Assembly (NCBI RefSeq): GCF_014200595.1
Contig: NZ_JACHCG010000001.1
Location: 1,054,001-1,118,000, forward strand
Origin: Pedobacter cryoconitis
GTDB taxonomy: Bacteria; Bacteroidota; Bacteroidia; Sphingobacteriales; Sphingobacteriaceae
Length of the DNA: 64,000 nucleotides
Direction: 5' to 3'
Part shown: piece after piece, positions 53,571 to 62,500 of the stretch
Position numbering within the stretch: the first letter of the stretch is position 1
How the letters are laid out: each line of letters opens with the position of its first letter
The notes under the pieces: model-generated
Database searches by the model: none
Seen by the model: only the letters and a program-made list of their open reading frames with translations
What the model was told of the DNA's origin: nothing
Translations under genes and position numbers: made by a program

Positions 53571-56500
53571 GCAGCGCTGGCCGCTCATATAGCACAGCAG
53601 GAAAAAGGAACACAGCTCACCATTACTCCGCAACCCCGGACTGCTGGCATGCCATTGTCCTTTAGCCAGGAAGGTTTATGGTTTATCGACCAATTGGAAG
53701 GAAGCAGTCATTACCATATCCCATTAGTCTTAAAATTAAAAGGTAAGCTGAATACCGAAGCTTTACAGCTTGCTTTAAAAGATATCGTAAGCCGTCATGA
53801 AATACTCAGAACCGTAATCGGTGAGCAGGACGGAACCGGCTATCAGCAGGTGCAATCTGCGGATTACTGGAAAACCGAAGACATTAAAGCAGAGGAAGAT
53901 CTGCAAGCTGCAATCACAGCATTCATGTATCGTCCTTTTGATCTTTCTGCCGACTACATGCTGCGTGCAGGTATCATTCCGGTCGGAACAGACGAACATA
54001 TATTAGCTATTACCATTCATCATATTGCTGCGGATGGCTGGTCTGCCCCAATTATAATCAGTGAATTGTCTGCCCTGTACAATCATCATGCAGGTCATCA
54101 AAACAGCCTTCTTCCTCAGCCTTCTTTGCAATATGCAGATTATGCGATCTGGCAAAGGAATTATATGACCGGAAGAGTTTTGCAGGCAGAGCAGGATTAC
54201 TGGAGAAAGCAGCTTTCCGGAATAGAGCCACTAAACCTGGCTACAGATTTGATCAGGCCGCCTGTTCAAAGTAAAAAAGGAGCGATACTTGAAGTTGAAA
54301 TCGGGAATGGTTTATTGCAAAAACTGAATCATTTCAATAAAGAACAGAACGTCACGTTGTTTATGACACTGATGTCTGTATGCCAGGCATTATTGTACCG
54401 GTATACCAATCAGGAAGATATCTGCGTAGGTACGCCGCTTGCCGGAAGAAAGCAACAGGAAGTGGAAAACATGATTGGCTTTTTTGTCAATACACTTGCG
54501 ATACGTAATCAGGTTAACGGATCACTTTCTTTCACCGGATTATTGCAAATGGTGAAGGAGACATTGCTGGAAAGTTACGAGCATCAGGATCTGCCTTTTG
54601 ATGAGGTGGTGAAAGTAGCAGGAGAAAACTGGGATATCAGCAGAAGCCCTGTTTTCCAGGTGATGTTCCTGTTACAGGATGCGATGGATCTGTCCAGTAT
54701 CAAACTGGAAGGGATTACCGCAACGACAGAAAGTGTAGAGCATAGCATTGCTAAATTCGATCTTTCTTTCATCGTTACAGAAAAGAAAGACGGCTTGACA
54801 TTAGGCATAGAATATTGTACAGATCTGTTTGAGCTTGATACGATTGCAAGAATGGCTGAACATTATATTCAGTTACTGGAAGCAGCTACCGGATCACCTG
54901 CCTTACCAATTGGTCAGCTTAAACTGCTGACTACGGAAGAGGAACATCAATTACTGCATCAATTTAATCAGCCGGTAAACAAGATAGCCAGAAACAGGAC
55001 TATTCTGGATATTTTTACAGCAAATGTGAACGCAACACCAGATGCTGCTGCGATTTGGTATCAGCAAACACAGGTAAGTTACCTGGAGCTGGATAAATTA
55101 TCCAATCAGCTCGGACATTATCTGAGGGATAAAGGCGTCAAAGAAGATTCACTGGTACCAATTTATCTGGACAGAGGTCTTGAAATGATTATCGGGATCA
55201 TGGGTATATTGAAAGCAGGTGCTGCTTATGTACCAGTCGATACGCAATATCCGGCAGAAAGAGTGAAATTTATGCTGGAAGATATCAGCAGCAACTGGTG
55301 TTTGACTAATGCTGCATTTGCGGAAGCTTTGCAGGAAATTTCAGCAGAGAAACAACTTGATATTACTATACTTGACTATGCGGCTATTTCCGGTTTGCAT
55401 AAAAAAAGCACAAAAATAAAAACTTCATTATGGCCGCATAACCTGGCCTATATGATTTATACTTCTGGTTCGACCGGAACTCCAAAGGGAGTACTTGTGG
55501 AACATGGCGGGGTCGTGAACCTGGCTTCAAGTCAGGCGAAGGCATTACGTTTAGCACCGGGTATGAGAACATTACAGTTTGCATCCTTCGGGTTTGATGC
55601 CTCTTGTTATGAACTTTTCAATACCCTGTTAACTGGTGGATGTTTAGTAATTCCGGAAAAGGAAGATATCTTGTCGGCGGATCGTTTCAGCAAATTTATG
55701 AACGATTACGGGGTTGAAGTAGTTACGCTGCCTCCATCTTATCTGAATGTCATTAAGGATAATATACCTGTTTCGGTTAAAACTATTGTATCGGCAGGAG
55801 AAGCACTGAATAGTGAAGCAGCACGTAAAATTCAGTCTTATGGTATCCGTTTAGTGAATGCTTACGGGCCAACAGAAAATACAGTTTGTGCAACTTTATC
55901 TGATGACCCGGTTAAGGAAAAAGGCAGAGTGGTTATTGGAAAACCGATAGCCAATGTCTCTATCCATATTTTAGATGAATCAGGACAACTGGTGCCAGTA
56001 GGTGTACCGGGAGAGTTACATATAGGTGGAGTTCAGGTAGCCAGAGGTTATTTTAACCGGACTGAGTTAACTGCTGAGAAATTCATTACTGATCCTTTTA
56101 TGCAGCATGGCAGGCTTTACCGTAGTGGTGATCTGGCACGCTGGTTACCAGATGGGAATATTGAATACCTGGGAAGAACAGATGATCAGGTAAAAATCAG
56201 AGGTTACCGGATTGAATTAGGGGAAATTGCAGCCGTGATACAGCAAAGCAAACTGGTTAGAGAATCAGTAGTGCTGGCTAAAGTAAATGGTGACGGAAAT
56301 AAGCAATTGGTAGGATATATTATTCCTGCCGAAAATTATGACAGAGAAGAGCTGACTGCTTATCTGAAGCAGATCCTTCCTGAATATATGATCCCATTAG
56401 TGGTAGAATTGGAAGTTTTTCCAATGTCAACCAGTGGAAAAGTAGATAGAAAAGCATTGCCAGATCCTGTAGGAGCGCTGCTTAGAAAGAAAGCGTACGT

Positions 56501-59500
56501 TGCACCGGGAAATCCAACTGAGCAAGTACTGGCGGTGATCTGGGAAGATTTACTGGCGATAGAAAGGGCAGGTGTAAATGATGATTTCTTTGAATTGGGA
56601 GGACATTCGCTGCTTGCTATCCGGTTAATTGCAGCTATTCGTAAACAATTGCAGGTAGAACTTGCGGTGAAGGATATTTTTATCCACCGGACTATTGCTG
56701 CATTAGCCGTACACATCCGGCAAAAGGAAAATAGCGTGTTATTACCAGCGCTTACTCCTCAGCTCAGACCTGCACATATTCCATTATCATTTAGTCAGGA
56801 ACGTTTATGGTTTATTGACCGCCTGGAAGGAAGTACACATTATCACATTTCTACGGTACTTAATATCAAAGGAAAAGTAAACCGTGAAGCTTTACAATAT
56901 GCATTACAAACGATTGTCAACAGACATGAGGTATTAAGAACTGTCATCAGAGAAGAAGAAGGAGTTGCTTATCAGCATATTTTAGCTGCTGATCAGTGGA
57001 CGCTTAAGAGGGTGGATACCACTGACGGAATTCATGACTTAGCTCATCAGCCTTTCAACCTGGCTGAGGACCATTCGTTACGTGCAGGTTTAATTAACAA
57101 TGCAAATGATGAATATACGCTGCTGATCACAATGCACCATATTGCTTCTGATGGTTGGTCGGTAGCTATTCTGGCCAGGGAACTATCCGGATTATATGGG
57201 GCTTATATAGAAAACAGGGCACATCAGTTACAGCCTTTACCTATACAATATGCTGATTATGCATTATGGCAAAAAGCATACGTAACTGGTGAGGTACTGA
57301 AACAGCAAAAACAATATTGGATCAATAAATTATCTGGATTATCACCACTTAATTTAGCAACGGATTATCCAAGGCCAGCTGTTCAAAGTACCAATGGTGC
57401 GTTATTAGGGTTCACTTTAGACAAAGAACTGACTGCTCAGCTGAATGCCTTAACTCAAGCGCAGGGTGCTACGCTGTTTATCACTATGATGGCTGCATTT
57501 AAGGTCTTGTTATACCGCTATAGTGGTCAGACAGATATCTGTGTAGGTACGCCACTGGCAGGAAGGAAACAGCAGGAAGAAGAAAACCTGATTGGATTCT
57601 TCGTCAATACATTAGCTGTAAGAAGCGATCTAAGTGACAATCCTGTGTTTACAGACTTATTACAGCAGGTCAAAGGGACATTGCTGGAAGGCTATGATTA
57701 CCAGGATATGCCATTCGAAAAGATTGTGGAGGCAGTGGCCACAACCAGAGATCTGAGCAGACACCCCTTGTTCCAGGCCATGTTTGTATTACAAAATATG
57801 CCGGATGAGGTTGTATTCGAATTGGGAGATTTGTCTCTGACTACTACGGATCTGGAAGAAACCACAGCTAAATTTGATTTAGTCTTTACCGTCGTTCCAA
57901 AAGGAGAGGAGTTGTTATTAGGTATTGAATATGGTACAGATCTGTTTAGTGCAGCAACCATCCAAAAAATGGCTGGTCATTATAACCAGTTGTTAAAAGC
58001 CATCGTAGCTAATCCTGAACAAAGAACAGGAGGGCTGAATATCCTGACTGAACAGGAAGAAAAAGAGCTGGCGAGGATTTCCAGCGGCCAGCTTATTACG
58101 TATTCGGATGAGCTGACTTTTGTCCATGCTTTCCAGACGCAGGTGAAAAATACGCCCGATGCACCAGCATTAAGATTTGAAGAAGAAGTGCTGAGCTTTG
58201 CAGAATTAAATGCGCGCGCCAATCAGCTTGCACATTATTTAAGGACTAAAGGGGTGAAACGAGATAGTATGGTCCCTATTTGTATGCATAGAGGACTGGA
58301 TATGATCGTTGCAGTTGTAGGCATTTGGAAAGCAGGAGGAGCCTATGTTCCGGTTGATCCAAAATATCCACAAGACAGGATCAGCTATATGCTGGCAGAT
58401 TGTGAGGCAACTGTCGTGATTGCTGATCCTGTGAGCCAGGCCGTTTTACCTTCAGATTTGAAAGTTACCGTAATTGCATTGGCGCATGACCTTGAAATAT
58501 TGCAAAGTCAGCCGGTGGATTCACCAGAAATCATTACCACTCCCGGAGATCTGGCTTATGTGTTATATACTTCAGGATCTACAGGAAAGCCAAAAGGTGT
58601 ACTGGTTGAACATGCTGGTTTATTTAACCACTTGCTGGCCATGGTGGATGAGTTCACGATGAATGAAAAAACTATTCTGGCCTTTACCGCACCTTATACT
58701 TTTGATATTTCTGTATGGCAAATGGTGAATACACTGATTTGTGGCGGTTGCACGATTATTTATCCGGAAAGTCTGATTCTTCGTCCGGATGCGCTGATCA
58801 GAACAGTTGATCAGCAAGAGGTAACACTGCTTCAGTTAGTGCCTTCTTATTTGAATGCAGTATTGCAGGAAGAGACAGAGGTGACTTTAAGTGCATTACA
58901 ATACCTGTTAGTTACCGGAGAGGCAGTGACACGTCAGTTATTGGCGTTATGGTTTGCACATCCACGTTTCAAATCTATACAGGTAGTCAATGCTTATGGC
59001 CCTACAGAGGCTTCTGATGATGTAAGTTTTTACTTCATGAGTGATACGCCGGATGCAGTAAATATTCCAGTGGGTGTACCGATACAAAATCTAAGGTTAT
59101 ATGTATTGGATAGTGCGGGGCAGCAATGTCCGATAGGCATACCGGGTGAAATCTGTGTAGCCGGTATCGGGGTAGCCCGTGGTTATCTGAAACGCCCTGA
59201 CCTGACCGCAGAGAAATTTGTAGAAGACCCACTATATGCCGGTGAAAGAATGTACAAAACAGGTGACCTTGGAAGATGGTTACCTGATGGAAATATGGAA
59301 TATCTGGGCCGTATGGATGACCAGGTGAAGATCCGTGGTTTCCGTATTGAGCTTGGAGAAATAGAAAGTGTATTGCAGGATCATCCTTTGGTAACGCAGG
59401 CGGTAGTAGTCGCTAAAGCAGACGAAAGCGGTATTAAGCGATTAATCGGATATGTTGTTCCGGAAGAAGGAGCTGACAGAGAAGAACTGGCTGAATACCT

Positions 59501-62500
59501 GAAAGAAAGATTACCGGAATACATGGTGCCGGTGATTTTTATGATGGAAGTATTTCCATTGACGGCCAATGGTAAAATTGATAAAAAAGCATTGCCTGAT
59601 GTGGCTTCGTCTACCTTAAGAGAGTATGCAGCACCGCGTGATCAGAGCGAGCAGCAACTGGCTGAAATCTGGGAACGTTTGCTGGAGATACCACAGGCAG
59701 GTATTTACGATAACTTCTTTGAACGCGGCGGACACTCCTTATTAGTGATCAGGCTGATTGCAGCAATCAGGAAAGAAATGCAGACAGAACTGCTGGTTAA
59801 AGATGTGTTTATACGTCCAACGATCCATGAACTGGCTGCTTATATCAGGCAAAGAGAAGTGACTGAGTTGAATGCTGGCATCACCGTTCAGACCAGACCA
59901 GAACTTATCCCTTTATCTTATAGCCAGGAGCGTTTATGGTTTATCGATCAGCTGGAAGGAAGTGTGCATTATCATATTCCGGCTGTATTCAGGTTGAATG
60001 GGATCGTCAGCAAGCAGGCATTAAGTTATGCTTTGCAACAGATCATTAACCGCCATGAAGCGCTTAGAACTGTAATCAGACAAAAAGAAGGGGTTCCTTT
60101 CCAATATATTTTAGCACCCGATCAATGGCAACTGGAAGAGCTGACCATTAAAGGTGAGCTGCATAATCAGATCAGCGCATTTATTGACCGTCCATTTGTC
60201 TTGTCGGCAGATCATATGCTGCGGGCAGGATTGATTCAGCTTGGGAAAGAAGAACATATGTTGGTTGTAGCCATACATCATATTGCTTCAGATGGCTGGT
60301 CATCAGCTATCATAGTCCGTGAACTTTCTGCGCTGTACACTGCTTACCTTGAAAATACGACGGCAGCATTGACATTGCCCGAAGTACAATACGCTGATTA
60401 TGCAATCTGGCAGCGTCAATATCTGAAAGGAGCGGTCCTGGAATCTTTACAACATTACTGGAAACAGCAGTTGTCTGGTCTTGAACCACTTGCTTTGCCT
60501 ACAGATTTTATCAGACCAGTAGTACAAAGTACAAAAGGCGCGATGCTGACATTTAGCATAGACCCGGAATTAAGTAAAGCATTGAATGAATTAAGTCAGC
60601 AACAAGGTACTACTTTGTTTATGACGCTGATGTCTGTTTTACAAGTGTTATTATACCGTTATACCGGACAAGAAGATATTTGCGTAGGTACTCCTGTAGC
60701 AGGCAGAAGCCGCCAGGAAGTGGAGGAACTGGTTGGTTTCTTCATCAATACGATCGCGATACGTGCGGGTTTGAATGAAAACCTTTCTTTCACGGAATTA
60801 TTGCAGCAGGTAAAAACTACGTTGCTGGAAGCTTACGAGCATCAGGAATTACCATTTGAAAAAGTAGTGGATACGGTAGTGAAAAGCAGGGATATGAGCA
60901 TCAGCCCATTGTTCCAGGTAATGTTTGTTTTACAAAACGTACCGGATCATGCGGGTTGGGCTATGCCGGGCCTTACTTTATCAGAAGATGAAGTAGAGCT
61001 GACTACCGCAAAATTTGACCTGATCTTCAATATGGAAGAGGGCGAAGACGGGTTAATCCTCAACATTGAGTACTGTACAGATTTGTTCAGACCTGCAACC
61101 ATCAGCAGAATGGCCGGGCATTTTGAACAATTGTTAAAGGCAGTGACCAGTACTCCTGCACAGCAGATCAGTGTATTACCTTTATTAACTGCACCAGAGA
61201 AATATACATTGCTGGAAACCTTTACAGGTGTACAGGCAGATTATCCTAAAGAAGAAACTATAATCTCACTTTTTGAAGCACAGGCGCTCCAAACGCCGGA
61301 CGCCATTGCTGTAAGTTATGAAGCTGATCATTTGACTTACCGTCAGCTGCACGAACGTTCTAACCAGCTTGGACATTATCTGTCCAGTATAGGTGTGGTG
61401 AAAGAAACGCTGGTACCGCTTTGTATGAGCAACGGGTTGGATATGATCGTAGCCATCCTGGGTGTATTAAAAGCTGGTGGTGTTTATGTACCAATGGACC
61501 CTGCTTATCCAGAAGACCGTATTCAATATATGGTAGAAGATACCGCAGCAGCTATTGTGATCAGTAACAGCGTTGATAGTAATGTTTTAAAAACTATTGA
61601 TGCAATTCGTGTACTGGTTGAAATGGATACTGATTTTGAAATGATCAGTAAATATTCAACTGAAAAGGTACCTGTAACAGTAAATGCAGAAAACCTGGCT
61701 TATGTAATTTATACTTCTGGTTCTACAGGCCGTCCTAAAGGGGTATTGATCGAGCACAGAAATGTGGTCAGATTATTTGAAACGGAAACGCCGCTATATG
61801 ATTTCAATGCACAGGACGTATGGACAATGTTCCACTCGTTCTGCTTTGACTTCTCGGTTTGGGAAATGTATGGTGCGCTGTTTTATGGTGGCCGTTTAGT
61901 CATGGTACCTAAACATATTTCCCGTGATATTACCTTGTTTGCGGAATTACTGGTTAAAGAAAAAGTGACTGTGCTGAACCAGACTCCATCTTCATTTTAT
62001 GTGTTGCAGGATTACCTGGTTACTTATACAGATACTATAGCAGTACGTTATGTGATTTTTGGCGGAGAAGCATTGAATCCGGGAAAACTCAGACCGTGGA
62101 AGGAAGCTTATCAGGACTGTTCACTGATTAATATGTATGGTATTACTGAAACAACAGTGCATGTTACTTATCAGTTGCTTGATGACCAGCACCTGAACAG
62201 CAGCGCGAGTATCATTGGTAAAACAATACCAACGTTAAGTGCCTATATTCTGGATGCAAAACAACATCCTGTACCAATTGGTGTTCCGGGAGAACTCTAT
62301 ATCAGTGGTGCTGGTGTGGCCAGAGGATATCTGAACAGGGAAGAATTATCTGCGGAAAGGTTTATTGCCAATCCATTTGAAGCAGGAGAAAGATTATACC
62401 GTACAGGAGATTTGGCAAGATGGTATCCGGATGGAAATATTGAATACCTGGGCCGTATTGATGACCAGGTGAAAATCCGTGGTTTCCGTATCGAGCTTGG

